A DNA stretch of 64,000 nt from Thermoanaerobacterales bacterium (GCA_012840135.1 DUMA01000033.1:16011-80010); one strand, 5' to 3'; shown: positions 1 to 10,583, numbered from the stretch's first letter. Translations and numbers: made by a program. Notes: generated from the sequence alone by a model not told the origin.

Positions 1-855
1 CAAGGATCTCGCCCTTTTTCAACTTAAAGCTGACATCTTTAATAGTGCGACCCCGCCTCAGATTTTTCACTTCCAGCACTACTTCATTGCTGTTTTCCGC
101 ACCGGCACTGGCAGTTTCATAAATCTCCCTGCCCACCATCATGCTTATGATCTGCTCTCTTGTAACCTCTCCTATCTTTACAGTGTCTATATAACGGCCG
201 TCACGCATGACCGTTACCCTGTCAGCGACTCTCTTGAGTTCTTCTAGGCGATGGGATATATATATAATTCCTTTCCCTTCACTTTTGAGATGGTGAATTA
301 TCCTAAAAAGTTCTTCGATTTCAGCTTCGGCCAGGGCGGAAGTAGGTTCATCCATGATTATTACTTCCGCTTTGATAGAGAGGGCTTTAGCAATTTCCAC
401 CATTTGTTGTTTTGCGACAGTAAGGTTCGATACCCTGGCCTTTGGGTCCAGATCCATATGAATCGTGTCAAGCAATTCCCTGGCCCTTCTGTTGAGCTCC
501 TGTTCATCAAGCATGAATTTTATGCCCTTGCGGGGCTCCCGTCCTATGAATATATTCTGGGCCACGGTAAGATGCGGCATAAGATTCAGTTCTTGATGTA
601 TGATGCTTATCCCCAGATTTTGCGCCACTCTGGGATTCTGTATTTCAACTTCCTGCCCTTTAATATAAATGCGGCCCGAATCTTTTGAATAAACACCCGT
701 AAGTATTTTCATCAATGTGGATTTGCCGGCGCCATTTTCTCCTACCAGAGCATGCACTTCACCGGCATACAGCTCAAATCGGGCACGGCTCAAAGCGTGG
801 ACTCCAGCGAAAGATTTATCGATATCTTCCATTTTTACAAGAAGTTCAGCCATTT
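1..855 (-). CDS. Sugar ABC transporter ATP-binding protein (RbsA/MglA type), partial at window edge
   Basis: Minus-strand translation [56 protein letters not shown]..., Walker A plus a second domain start; runs off the left edge. Confidence 0.93.
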
Positions 856-882
856 TTTCACCTCAAATTTACATGGTCATTT

Positions 883-2685
883 TTATCCCCTGCCGTATAG
901 TGGCCCGAAATTCTTGCAGGCTCTGTAGTCGGCACCTTCCAGGTCCTGGGTCCCAAAAGCGCTCCATGCACTGGGCCTGAATATTTTTTCCTCCGGAACA
1001 TTGTGCATGCACACAGGAATTCGCAATATAGATGCCAATGTTATTAGATCGGCCCCTATATGACCGTAGCTTACGGCGCCATGGTTGGCTCCCCAGTTGT
1101 TCATCACAGAATAAACGTCTCTAAAGGCGCCATGCCCGGTCAATCTGGGAGCAAACCACGTGGTGGGCCATGTGGGGTCCGTGCGTTCATCCAGAATATT
1201 GTGGATATCCTCGGGCAGGTCCACCGTATATCCTTCTGCAATCTGCAGAACCGGCCCGAGGCCTTTAATTATGTTTACCCTCATCATCGTAGCGGGCATT
1301 TTGCCCTTTGTCAGGAAATTGGAAGAAAATCCTCCGCCGCGGAAGTATTCTCTGTTGGCTGGCCTCCAGCTGGTGGCGTCGAGACATTTTTTGACTTCTT
1401 CTTCCGTTATTTCCCAGAAGGGTTTCATAGCCGGTTCTCCGTTTCTGGTTTGCTGGGCGGTTCCATCCAGTGCGGCGGCTCCGGAATTTATAAGGTGTAT
1501 TATTCCTCCTTCCGCTATCCCCGTAAGTTCCTTGCCGGTGACGCGCTTTATCGCATCGGGACTCCAGTAAGTCCTGACATCAGCAAAGATCTGCGCGGTA
1601 TTTGTCAAAAGGTAACCGAACAGCATGGATACGCCATTGAGACTGTCGTTTTCGGTGGCCATTATATAGGGCGCTCTTATGCCGTTCCAGTCAAAGGATG
1701 AGTTGAGTATAGCCTCCATGAAATCTCCATTGGGAAAATGGTCCGTCCACTGCCTCTGGCCCTGAAAACCTGCAGCTATGGCGTTGTGCCCCTGTGCTTC
1801 CTCCACGAAACCGAGCTCGGCCAGCCTCTCGTTTCCAACCATAAGATCTCGAGCGATCATCGTCATCTTTACTACAAATTCCCATTCCCAGTCTTTCCTT
1901 TCTCTGGTAGACTGTATGGCAGGGGAATTGTTATCTTTGCCTTCCTTGCAGTTTTCTCTGGTCCACTTCAATGCTCTCTCAAATTCCTCCCTGTCATAAA
2001 TCCCTTCATCCATCCGGCGAATGAATTCCGACATATCTACATATTCATTCCTCATGCCCAGATAGCTTTCAAAAAAATCGGGGTTTACGATAGATCCCGC
2101 TATTCCCATGGAGACGTTTCCCATCGAAAGGTACGATTTCCCTTTCATTAAGGCTACCGCAAGGCCGGCCCTGGCAAACCTCAGAAGTTTTTCCTTTACA
2201 TCGTCAGGTATGGTCCTGTCTGTAGCATCCTGAACGTCCCTGCCGTAGATTCCAAAAGCCGGCAGTCCCTTTTGACTGTGGCCGGCCAGGGCTGCCGCCA
2301 GATATACCGCTCCTGGCCTTTCGGTCCCATTGAAGCCCCAGATGGCCTTGGGAATGTAAGGATCCATGTCTATAGTTTCAGATCCGTAGCACCAGCACGG
2401 CGTGACGGAAATGGATACTCCGACGCCTTCCCTTGCAAATTTCTCCGCACACCTTGCGGCTTCTGCAACACCGCCGATAGTGGTATCAGCGATGACACAT
2501 TCTACCGGCTGGCCGTTGGGATACCTTAGATTTTCGGATAACAATCGGGCAACCGCTTCGGCCATACCCATGGTCTGGTTTTCTAGAGACTCCCTTATAC
2601 CTTTGCGCCGTCCATCAATTATGGGGCGTATTCCTATCTTCGGCAGACTGCCGATCAATCTGAAACCATTATTATTCACAGGCAA
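883..2685 (-). CDS. fucI: L-fucose isomerase
   Basis: 600 aa; FucI-like N-terminus ([19 protein letters not shown]) and catalytic-region motifs. Confidence 0.93.
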   Translation of the reverse strand: MPVNNNGFRLIGSLPKIGIRPIIDGRRKGIRESLENQTMGMAEAVARLLSENLRYPNGQPVECVIADTTIGGVAEAARCAEKFAREGVGVSISVTPCWCYGSETIDMDPYIPKAIWGFNGTERPGAVYLAAALAGHSQKGLPAFGIYGRDVQDATDRTIPDDVKEKLLRFARAGLAVALMKGKSYLSMGNVSMGIAGSIVNPDFFESYLGMRNEYVDMSEFIRRMDEGIYDREEFERALKWTRENCKEGKDNNSPAIQSTRERKDWEWEFVVKMTMIARDLMVGNERLAELGFVEEAQGHNAIAAGFQGQRQWTDHFPNGDFMEAILNSSFDWNGIRAPYIMATENDSLNGVSMLFGYLLTNTAQIFADVRTYWSPDAIKRVTGKELTGIAEGGIIHLINSGAAALDGTAQQTRNGEPAMKPFWEITEEEVKKCLDATSWRPANREYFRGGGFSSNFLTKGKMPATMMRVNIIKGLGPVLQIAEGYTVDLPEDIHNILDERTDPTWPTTWFAPRLTGHGAFRDVYSVMNNWGANHGAVSYGHIGADLITLASILRIPVCMHNVPEEKIFRPSAWSAFGTQDLEGADYRACKNFGPLYGRG

Positions 2686-2736
2686 TTCCTCCTCTTGTTT
2701 TTATTATTAATATTTAGTATATATAAAAGTTATGTT

Positions 2737-3165
2737 TTAAAATGATATATCGAAATTCTTTTTAAATTCTTCGGCCTGAGATGCAGCTACTATCAGCATG
2801 TTTGCGTAGGGGATGAACTCTCCGGTCCGCACTATGAACTTGACATTTTTGGACCTTTCCTTAAACTGAGCATGGGGGATAAGCTCAAATTCCTGATATT
2901 TGAATAAATCCCTCCAGGTATTGTAGAGTTCAGGGCTTACCTTCCGGGTTTCCTCGGCCACCACTATTTTTTCTGCTACTATTTCGCTAAGTATGGCTTT
3001 CAAAGTATCCATAAAGGTAGGGATGCCTTTTGACAGTGCAAGGTCAATTCTTTTTGCATCTTTCGGCACCGGAAACCCCGCATCGCAGATTATGAATTCA
3101 TCCATATGGCCCAGGCCCGCAAGTTCTCCTGCCAGTTCCTTGTTCAAAACTCCCGCCTTTTTCAT
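2737..3165 (-). CDS. rbsD: RbsD/FucU family sugar pyranase/mutarotase
   Basis: MKKAGVLNKELAGELAGLGHMDEFIICDAGFPVP...; start trimmed from the ORF-track start at 3204. Confidence 0.9.
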   Translation of the reverse strand: MKKAGVLNKELAGELAGLGHMDEFIICDAGFPVPKDAKRIDLALSKGIPTFMDTLKAILSEIVAEKIVVAEETRKVSPELYNTWRDLFKYQEFELIPHAQFKERSKNVKFIVRTGEFIPYANMLIVAASQAEEFKKNFDISF

Positions 3166-3167
3166 TT

Positions 3168-4196
3168 CTATGCTCCTTCCTTTCCGTCTAATTTTTTCTT
3201 CCATTCGGGATCAGTGGAAGCGCGAACAAGCAGCGTTGTCTTCAAACGGTACATTTTTGGATAATCGGACATATCTCCACATATTCTCCTGTAAAGGAGG
3301 TTAGCCGCTATCTCGCCCATCTCCTGTACCGGCTGAACTACAGAAGTGACGGGCGGTTTAGAAAGTCGCGTAAGTTCAGTATCATCAAAGCCCACAATGG
3401 CTATTTCATCGGGAACTTTTATGTTCATTTCATCAATTGCCAGCATTGCACCTATGGTCATGTAACAGTTTGTAATAAACACCGCATCCGGCGGGTTCGA
3501 TAAAGACATCAATTCTTTCATCAAAGCAAAACCGCTTTCAGTAGAGAAGTCGCCAAAACGGATCAATTCCCTGTCGATTTGCAGATTATAATCCTCGAAT
3601 ACCCTGAGATACCCTCGGTACCTCTCCTCTCCTGTGGTGACCTCCTGACGGCCGTTGATGACGCCTATGCGGTGGTATCCTTTTGTGATGAGGTGTTCCA
3701 CCGCCTGGTACGCGCCGTTTACATTATCCACCAGGACGCAATCCGTCTGAACATCCTTTACCATGCGGTCGATAAGAATAACAGGTATTCCTTGTTTGTT
3801 CAACTCCATCAGATAATCATCCTGGTCGCTGGTGGGGACCACCAGCATGCCGTCCACCTGTTTTTCCATCAACATCTTTATTCTGGCCTTTTCTCTTTCC
3901 GGGTTTTCATCGCTGTAACAGACGACAAGACTGTAACCGTATCCATTTAAAATATCTTCCACAACTTTTGCAATCTGCATGAAAAATTGGCCGTAATCGG
4001 GAACTACGAAACCTACGGTGTGCGTCTTCTGAGTCTTGAGGCTGCGCGCTATCAGATTAGGCCTGTACCCGAGAAGTTTGATTGTCTTTAAAACTTTTTC
4101 CTTTGTCTCATCCTTCACTTTCTCCCCATTCAAAACCCTGGAAACTGTGGCGGTGGATACTCCTGCTTTTGCTGCCACGTCTTTTATCGTCGGCAT
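3168..4196 (-). CDS. LacI family transcriptional regulator
   Basis: MPTIKDVAAKAGVSTATVSRVLNGEKVKDETKEKV HTH plus periplasmic-binding-like domain. Confidence 0.96.
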   Translation of the reverse strand: MPTIKDVAAKAGVSTATVSRVLNGEKVKDETKEKVLKTIKLLGYRPNLIARSLKTQKTHTVGFVVPDYGQFFMQIAKVVEDILNGYGYSLVVCYSDENPEREKARIKMLMEKQVDGMLVVPTSDQDDYLMELNKQGIPVILIDRMVKDVQTDCVLVDNVNGAYQAVEHLITKGYHRIGVINGRQEVTTGEERYRGYLRVFEDYNLQIDRELIRFGDFSTESGFALMKELMSLSNPPDAVFITNCYMTIGAMLAIDEMNIKVPDEIAIVGFDDTELTRLSKPPVTSVVQPVQEMGEIAANLLYRRICGDMSDYPKMYRLKTTLLVRASTDPEWKKKLDGKEGA

Positions 4197-4232
4197 TTTT
4201 CATATCCCTTCCCTGATTATGTTGCAAATTAT

Positions 4233-4280
4233 TGAATCGTTTTCTGCTATAAAAGGCATTTTACTATGTAATCGTTATCT
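4233..4280. promoter_or_regulatory. Pair of putative LacI-family operators (TGAATCGTTTTC and TGTAATCGTTATCT)
   Basis: Two CG-centred imperfect palindromes 35 bp apart just upstream of the lacI-type gene. Confidence 0.45.
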
Positions 4281-4442
4281 TTTTAAATATATATATTCGA
4301 TACTAAATTCAGAATTCCTGCTTGATATATAAAATTTTTTTGTTGAAAAGGATGATATAAAGTCTATATAGAACAAAACATGACCCAAACTGAAGCCTTC
4401 AACCCACGTGTCTTATGAATGCAACAAACCCAATAAAATAAA

Positions 4443-4542
4443 GCCTGCATGATATTCTGCTATGGACCCGTTCGCTCACCTTTTGCGGCAGCAGAGCTGC
4501 CGACATTTTATGGAACTGGTCCCTGCCTTGACACATGCAGGC
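4443..4542 (-). ncRNA. Candidate structured RNA, copy A (unknown family)
   Basis: GCCTGCATG...CATGCAGGC closing stem, internal GGACC/GGTCC, apical CGGCAGCTCTGCTGCCG hairpin, followed by TTTATTTTATT; homologous to copy B at 8717-8817. Confidence 0.55.
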
Positions 4543-4598
4543 TGTGCTAGTCTGTCAGCGGTTTGAGCTCGGTGAATATACCCCGGATTATATACATT

Positions 4599-4946
4599 CT
4601 ACATAAGGGTTTTTATTTTCCTGTTCACTTTTGTATAGTAAATTATATCGAGTATATCGGTAACTACTCCCGCACCCCTGGCCAAGAGAAGACCCGTCAA
4701 AAAGGGCCCTAATATAGGAATTTTAAACGGGATGTTCGCTAAGGAAAATATATCAAGATTTACTCCGATGGCAATAATTACTGATATGACATCGGTTATG
4801 ATTTCTTTTTTCTCTTCCTGGGTCCACTGCGAGAAAGGCTTTGTCACTGTATTCCAAATCAGAAGTATTGTTTTTGTAAGGGATTCGATAATTAATGAGA
4901 GCACTGTTACAATCTTTACGATATCCATCCTGTTTCCCTCCTCCAA
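4599..4946 (-). CDS. Small membrane protein of unknown function (holin-like hydrophobicity)
   Basis: 115 aa with hydrophobic segments; no recognised family. Confidence 0.6.
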   Translation of the reverse strand: MEEGNRMDIVKIVTVLSLIIESLTKTILLIWNTVTKPFSQWTQEEKKEIITDVISVIIAIGVNLDIFSLANIPFKIPILGPFLTGLLLARGAGVVTDILDIIYYTKVNRKIKTLM

Positions 4947-5075
4947 ATTATAATATCTATCCTATATTTATGATATGTTTGAGGAAGAGAGAATGTTTTT
5001 TGAAAAGGGTATCGCCATGTTTTTCCTTGTAATACTGATGAAACATTAAACCTTCTGCATTAAATTGCCCTGCAA

Positions 5076-6899
5076 TCATGTCTTTTTATGAAAAAAATCA
5101 TACACTGCCTCGGCCGCCTTCCGGTTCATCCCCGGAACTTTAGACAGTTCATCTACCGTCGCTTTTTTAATGCCTTCAATGCTTCCAAGAGCATTCAATA
5201 GAGCCAGCCTGCGGGCTTTGCCTATGCCGGGAATGTCTTCCAGCACCGATTGGATGCTTTTCTTGCTTCGGAGCTTTCTATGAAGGGTGATGGCAAAACG
5301 GTGGGCTTCATCCCGTATTCTCTGAACAAGATGTAGCGCTTCCGAGTCCTTTGGTAGAACGATGGGGTCATCCCTGCCCTCCACAAAAATATGCTCGAAT
5401 TCCTTAGCAAGGCCTATGGTAGGAATGTGCTCGAATTTTAACTCCCTGAGCGCTTCCCGTGCATACTTTAGCTGTCCTTTGCCCCCGTCTATAAGCAGCA
5501 GATCGGGCAGGTCTTTAAATTTTTCATCTCCCTCAAGAGCCCTTTTAAACCGGCGGAATACGGCTTCTTTTATGCTTTCGAAGTCGTTGGGACCTTCCAC
5601 CGTTTTTATCTTGAACATGCGGTAGTCCTGTTTTTTAGGATTCCCTTCTTCAAATACCACCATGGAAGCCACCGATTCTTTCCCCTGGGTGTTGGATATA
5701 TCAAAGGCTTCTATGCGATTCGGAGTATTTTCGAGCTGTAAATATGTCATCAGTTCCTCCATGGCTTTTCGGCTTTTCATTTTTTCCCTGTCTTCCATGC
5801 TTTCCCTCTGGTCCAGAAAAGCCCTTGCGTTCTCTGCCACCATTTCGGCCAGTTTCTTTTTCTCGCCGCGCCTGGGAACGGTAATAACAACCTTTGAACC
5901 CTTCTTTTGTTCCAGCCATTCTTCGATGGTGGAAAGGTCCTCTATTTCTTCATCAACGATGATCTCTTTTGGTATAAATGGTGCACCGTCGTAAAATTGT
6001 TTTATGAAAGATGTCAGTATTTCTCTCCTTTCCACTCCTTCGGTGTTTTTTAAAATAAAGGGCTCCCGTTCCACCAGCTTGCCCTGCCTCACGAAAAACA
6101 CCTGGACGCACACCATGTCGAAGCCCCTGGCCATAGCAATCACATCTTTGTCGGACATATCGGTGGAAACAATTTTCTGCTTTTCCTGCACCTTTTCCAG
6201 AGCCTGTATCTGTTCTTTTATTACCTGCGCCCATTCAAAATCAAGGCTTTCTGCGGCTTTTTCCATCCTCTGCTTTAATAAATCTATTAGGGCTTGCTGC
6301 TTTCCTTCCAGAAACATTATCACATTCCGGATTATTTCATTGTAATCGTTTACATCGATGTTTGCCTGACACGGAGCAAGACATCTGTTTATATGGAAAT
6401 TCAGACATGGGCGCTCATTTAACGGCACCCGGCTGAGATCCTTTTTGCAGCTCCTTATGGGAAAAACCTTTCTTATCACATCAATGGCCTCTCTCATGGC
6501 TCCGGCGTCGGCATAGGGGCCAAAATATCTTGCTCCATCCTTTTTTACCCTGCGCACTACCAGCAGTCGGGGAAACTTTTCATTCAGTGTAATTTTAATA
6601 TAAGGATACTGCTTGTCATCCCTGAGAAGAATGTTGTATTTCGGCCGGTGAAATTTTATAAGGTTGCATTCCAGTATGAGGGCTTCCACTTCGGAATCGG
6701 TGACTATATATTCTATATCCTCTATCTTGGGCACCATGGAAGCCACCTTGAGAGGTAGATTTTTAGATTGGAAATACGACTTCACCCTTTGTTTCAAAGA
6801 CACGGCCTTTCCCACATAAATGACCTTTCCTTTATTATCCTTCATTATATAAACTCCGGGCCTTTCCGGAAAAGAAGCTATCCTATCAGCATCAAACAT
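5076..6899 (-). CDS. uvrC: Excinuclease ABC subunit C
   Basis: GIY-YIG N-terminus (FPERPGVYIMKDNKGKVIYVGKA), UVR motif, C-terminal HhH. Confidence 0.98.
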   Translation of the reverse strand: MFDADRIASFPERPGVYIMKDNKGKVIYVGKAVSLKQRVKSYFQSKNLPLKVASMVPKIEDIEYIVTDSEVEALILECNLIKFHRPKYNILLRDDKQYPYIKITLNEKFPRLLVVRRVKKDGARYFGPYADAGAMREAIDVIRKVFPIRSCKKDLSRVPLNERPCLNFHINRCLAPCQANIDVNDYNEIIRNVIMFLEGKQQALIDLLKQRMEKAAESLDFEWAQVIKEQIQALEKVQEKQKIVSTDMSDKDVIAMARGFDMVCVQVFFVRQGKLVEREPFILKNTEGVERREILTSFIKQFYDGAPFIPKEIIVDEEIEDLSTIEEWLEQKKGSKVVITVPRRGEKKKLAEMVAENARAFLDQRESMEDREKMKSRKAMEELMTYLQLENTPNRIEAFDISNTQGKESVASMVVFEEGNPKKQDYRMFKIKTVEGPNDFESIKEAVFRRFKRALEGDEKFKDLPDLLLIDGGKGQLKYAREALRELKFEHIPTIGLAKEFEHIFVEGRDDPIVLPKDSEALHLVQRIRDEAHRFAITLHRKLRSKKSIQSVLEDIPGIGKARRLALLNALGSIEGIKKATVDELSKVPGMNRKAAEAVYDFFHKKT

Positions 6900-6945
6900 A
6901 AAAACCCCTCCCATTAATTGGGACGTTCCTCCACCTGCCCCTATA

Positions 6946-7317
6946 TCAGAAGCCTGATGTGTGGTTCACATGTTCAAATCCTTCTTTTATGATATGAATC
7001 ACATGGTCATCATCCAGAGTATAATAGACCTGTTTACCGTCCCGCCTGAATTTCACCAGGTGGGAAGTTCGGAGGACTCTCAGGTGATGGGATACATTGG
7101 ATACCGTGGTGCCCAGGATGGTGGCTATATCGCATACGCAAAGCTCTTCTTTTGACAGGAGGTAAACAATCCTGGCCCTGGTCTCATCGGCCAGTACCTT
7201 GAAAAGCTCCGCAAGGCCCGTCATATCCGGCACCGTGCCCAGGAGTTTTTTCACCCTATCTTCATCAATGCAAAAAATATCGCAAAAATCCTCACCCTGG
7301 TTTAATCTTTCCTCCAT
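6946..7317 (-). CDS. ArsR/SmtB family metal-responsive regulator
   Basis: ADETRARIVYLLSKEELCVCDIATILGTTVSNVSHHLRVLR, ELCVCD metal-site type motif. Confidence 0.93.
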   Translation of the reverse strand: MEERLNQGEDFCDIFCIDEDRVKKLLGTVPDMTGLAELFKVLADETRARIVYLLSKEELCVCDIATILGTTVSNVSHHLRVLRTSHLVKFRRDGKQVYYTLDDDHVIHIIKEGFEHVNHTSGF

Positions 7318-7628
7318 AAAATCCCATCCTTAACACATAAAGCTTTGCTGACTTTTCCCCGACACCAGACTTTTTATTATTGATTCTATTATAGCAAATT
7401 ATTCTCATCATTACTAACATATTTATGTTAGCAGTGATTATAACGAGCCATATAATTGAACCGACAAAAGATCATTTTTTCTCACAAAAACTTCACATTT
7501 CAGCCAAATTTTCACCAAAATTTGAGGTTATAATAATAATTGCAACCAGCAGGAGGAACTACCAACAGCAAGGCTAATCCTCCTAAAATCCCCCTTTATC
7601 TTATAAATGGGCCAAATGCCCTCCGATC

Positions 7629-7661
7629 GGCAGGTTATAATTCCTGCCGACTTTTTTTGAC
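7629..7661 (+). terminator. Rho-independent terminator, plus strand
   Basis: TCGGCAGGTTATAATTCCTGCCGACTTTTTTT. Confidence 0.6.
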
Positions 7662-8369
7662 GAATTTTGTCAGAATAAGTCCGAGTTCATAAAGCCCCCA
7701 CATGGGCAGAGCCAGAACCATCTGGGAAAAAGCATCGGGCGGAGTTATTACAGCTGCTATTATAAAAATAAAAATGACAGCCAGCCCCCTCTGTTTTTCT
7801 ATGCTCTCCCGGTTGACAAACCCTAACTTTACGACCAGCACCATGATTATCGGTATCTGGGATATGATGGCAAAAGACAGGGTAATGCTTATCAGAAATG
7901 ACGAGTAACTGGCAATTGAAAAGAGGGGTATGAGAGACTGGTGTGAAAATCTCAAGAAAAATCTTACCATTGTGGGAGTAATAGTAAAAATGCCAAAATA
8001 TATGCCGCATAAAAAGAGAAAAGAAGACAGCAATCCAAAAAATAAAAAAACCTTCCTTTCCCGGTTCGTAAGAGCGGGAACTATGAACTTCCATGCTTCA
8101 AATAATACCAACGGCAGGGAAAATAATAAACCGCATAAAAATGAAATCTTTATTTTGACCAGAAGGGCTTCCTGGGGGCTTATGTAAACCATGGAAAGGT
8201 CATCGGGTATAAGCAAAGGAAATATTTCAGGCCACAGAATAAAGCTTGCAACAGAAAACAGCATTATCGAAATGACGCAAACAAGAAGCCTGGACCTTAA
8301 TTCTTTTAAATGCTCTATTATGGGTAGTTTACGGTCGAGACACTCCTCATGCCGCTCTGACATTTTCAC
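7635..8369 (-). CDS. tatC: Sec-independent translocase TatC
   Basis: 244 aa, IEHLKELRSRLLV N-terminus and TatC core. Confidence 0.95.
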   Translation of the reverse strand: MKMSERHEECLDRKLPIIEHLKELRSRLLVCVISIMLFSVASFILWPEIFPLLIPDDLSMVYISPQEALLVKIKISFLCGLLFSLPLVLFEAWKFIVPALTNRERKVFLFFGLLSSFLFLCGIYFGIFTITPTMVRFFLRFSHQSLIPLFSIASYSSFLISITLSFAIISQIPIIMVLVVKLGFVNRESIEKQRGLAVIFIFIIAAVITPPDAFSQMVLALPMWGLYELGLILTKFVKKSRQEL

Positions 8370-8422
8370 AGCTATCTCCCGATACGTTCTAAAAGTGCCG
8401 ATGTCTTCGTCGTGATTAAGGT

Positions 8423-8584
8423 TTATTTTCTATCCATATCGTCTTTTGCATCCCGGATGGCCTTTTTAAATTCACCCATGGCTTTCCCGAGGGCATGCCC
8501 CACTTCCGGAAGTTTGCCCGGCCCCAGTATGATGAGAGCCAGCACCAGTATTATAATAAGTTCTGATGTGCCGATATTAAACAA
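8423..8584 (-). CDS. tatA: Twin-arginine translocase TatA/E (53 aa, not in ORF track)
   Basis: TTG start; LFNIGTSELIIILVLALIILGPGKLPEVGHALGKAMGEFKKAIRDAKDDMDRK*. Confidence 0.92.
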   Translation of the reverse strand: MFNIGTSELIIILVLALIILGPGKLPEVGHALGKAMGEFKKAIRDAKDDMDRK

Positions 8585-8716
8585 GATATCACCCCTTCTT
8601 CTAACAACTAGTATTTAAAAAGAAGGGCAGAAATATGCAACTCTAATTTCATCTTTACAATTTTAACCTTCACAGCACTACACATATCACTTATTCGAGC
8701 GGAGCCTGCACTACAT

Positions 8717-8817
8717 GCCCGCATGTATTATGGAGCGGGACTAGTTTCGCACAGCCGTCCGCAACTTTGCTGCCGCAAACGGCGTGCGAGCGTGTCCGTA
8801 GCAAATATCATGCGGGC
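8717..8817 (+). ncRNA. Candidate structured RNA, copy B (unknown family)
   Basis: GCCCGCATG...CATGCGGGC closing stem, CGGGAC/GTCCG, CGCAC/GTGCG, GCCGT/ACGGC; shares core TGCTGCCGCAAAnGGnGnGCGAnCGnGTCC with copy A. Confidence 0.6.
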
Positions 8818-8831
8818 TTTGTCTACAAGCT

Positions 8832-8864
8832 GAATAGCCGGGAGATCTCGGCTATTATTTTTAA
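8832..8864 (+). terminator. Rho-independent terminator after copy B
   Basis: AATAGCCGGGAGATCTCGGCTATTATTTTT. Confidence 0.75.
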
Positions 8865-8931
8865 GTTGAAACTTTTTACAGTTATTCTCTGTCTCAGCAT
8901 CAGTCCATAGCATGAAAACTTCCATCCATCT

Positions 8932-10293
8932 TTACTTGGAACCGGCTATGGATTTATCTTCCTCCAGTACATTGCCCTCCCACACATACTTTCTGGTCTC
9001 AGCTACCAGCACTCCGCTTAAGGCAAGGAGTGAAATCAGGTTCGGAATGGCCATCAGGCCGTTGAACATATCGGCAAATCCCCATACCACGTCAAGAGTC
9101 GTCACTGCTCCCACAAATGATGCTATGACCCAGAGCCAGCGGTAAGGTGGAATGGCTTTTGTGCCCAGCAGATATTCCACAGCTTTTTCGCAATAGTACG
9201 ACCATCCGAGTATTGTGGAATATACAAAGGTCAAAAGGCCGATGGTGAGAGTTATGGGGCCGATAACGGGAATCTGATCAAACGCTGTTTTGGTAAGTTC
9301 CGCTCCTTTTAGACCCGTTTCCCATGAACCTGTGGTCACCAGCACCAGACCTGTCATAAGGCAGATCACCACAGTATCCCAGAAGGTGCCCGTCATCTGT
9401 ACCAGAGCCTGTCTTGCAGCATTGGGCGTCTGGGCTGCTGCGGCGGCTATGGGCGCACTGCCGAGGCCCGATTCGTTGGAGAAAAGTCCCCGGGCTACAC
9501 CGTAGCGAATGGCTGCCATTACAGTAGCTCCGGTGAATCCTCCCGTCATGGCCTGTCCCGTAAAGGCACTCTTCAATATTGTAACGATGGCACCGGGCAG
9601 AGCGCTGATATTCATTACTAATATAATAAGACATCCTAGAACATAAACTATAGCCATAAAAGGCACAAGAGCCTCGCATACTCTGGCTATGCTTTTTATT
9701 CCTCCTATGATCACTATACCCGTCAGGAATGCGATGACAAGCCCCGTAATCCATGGAGAAATATGAAAAGTAGTTTTCACCATCTCGGAAATGGAATTTG
9801 ACTGGACCGTGACACCGATGCCAAAACCGGCAATGGCTGTAAACAGTGCAAATAAAATACCGAGCCATTTCATTCCCAAACCCCGTTCCAGAACGTACAT
9901 GGGACCGCCGGCCATCTGGCCTATGGAATTTTTGACCCTGTATTTCACCGACAGAAGAGCTTCAGAGTATTTTGTGGCTATACCGAAAACACCCGTTATC
10001 CAGAGCCAGAATACCGCGCCGGGGCCGCCGAGACCTACTGCGGTGGCAACGCCAACTATGTTACCGGTTCCCACAGTAGCCGCAAGGGCGGTGGTCAAGG
10101 CCCCAAAATGACTGACATCGCCTTCACCTTCTGAAGCCCTTGTAAGAGATAGTTTAATAGCCGGAAAAATATACTTCTGTATTATTTTTAACTTGAAAGT
10201 TAGGAAAATATGAGTACCTACCAGCAGCACCAACATGGGCGGACCCCAGACTATACCGTTTGCAGCATCCAGAAAATTTTTAATCGCGTCCAA
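8932..10293 (-). CDS. Sodium:alanine symporter family (AGCS) transporter
   Basis: 453 aa; AGCS core (GGFTGATVMAAIRYGVARGLFSNESGLGSAPIAAAAAQT). Confidence 0.96.
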   Translation of the reverse strand: MDAIKNFLDAANGIVWGPPMLVLLVGTHIFLTFKLKIIQKYIFPAIKLSLTRASEGEGDVSHFGALTTALAATVGTGNIVGVATAVGLGGPGAVFWLWITGVFGIATKYSEALLSVKYRVKNSIGQMAGGPMYVLERGLGMKWLGILFALFTAIAGFGIGVTVQSNSISEMVKTTFHISPWITGLVIAFLTGIVIIGGIKSIARVCEALVPFMAIVYVLGCLIILVMNISALPGAIVTILKSAFTGQAMTGGFTGATVMAAIRYGVARGLFSNESGLGSAPIAAAAAQTPNAARQALVQMTGTFWDTVVICLMTGLVLVTTGSWETGLKGAELTKTAFDQIPVIGPITLTIGLLTFVYSTILGWSYYCEKAVEYLLGTKAIPPYRWLWVIASFVGAVTTLDVVWGFADMFNGLMAIPNLISLLALSGVLVAETRKYVWEGNVLEEDKSIAGSK

Positions 10294-10497
10294 TAAAAAC
10301 CCTCCCGTTTTAATTTTTTATAGAGTTTTTGATTGATTCGCTTTTTTACAGCATTTATTCACCTCTCTTTCATTATACTTCCTCAAAACAGCTGCAAAAA
10401 TGAATGCATGCTACCGGCTGTAAATTTCAATTTCAAAGCCGGCTAATCCATAAGTTAATGCAATAAAACTCATATACAGATTATACAATATCTATGT

Positions 10498-10513
10498 TGC
10501 AAAATACATACCA
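10498..10513 (-). promoter_or_regulatory. Sigma-54 promoter for the AGCS gene
   Basis: Minus-strand TGGTATGTATTTTGCA; GG-N10-GC spacing of the -24/-12 class. Confidence 0.7.
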
Positions 10514-10566
10514 ATGTCAAATTTATTAATTTTGTTAATTTGTGATAATTATCACATTTTTCGTTC

Positions 10567-10583
10567 GGAACTTTTTGTTTCCA
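10567..10583. promoter_or_regulatory. Putative operator/UAS GGAACTTTTTGTTTCCA, copy 1
   Basis: Identical 17-mer recurs at 12240-12256 upstream of ald. Confidence 0.7.

Noticed and set aside
1060-1701. Plus-strand ORF of 213 aa
   Set aside because: Antisense to fucI; low-complexity codon mirror of a conserved enzyme, no family resemblance.
4443-8817. Structured elements A and B as inverted ends of a composite mobile element
   Set aside because: They are inverted and about 4.2 kb apart, but the interior carries housekeeping genes (uvrC, tatC, tatA) and no transposase; the compensatory stem change fits RNA structure better.
8728-8925. Minus-strand 65-aa ORF
   Set aside because: Lies across the structured RNA and its terminator; no protein-like conservation signs.
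10389-10408. TGCATTCATTTTTGCA as a sigma-54 promoter for the AGCS gene
   Set aside because: The -24 GG is GC; the element at 10498-10513 fits better.
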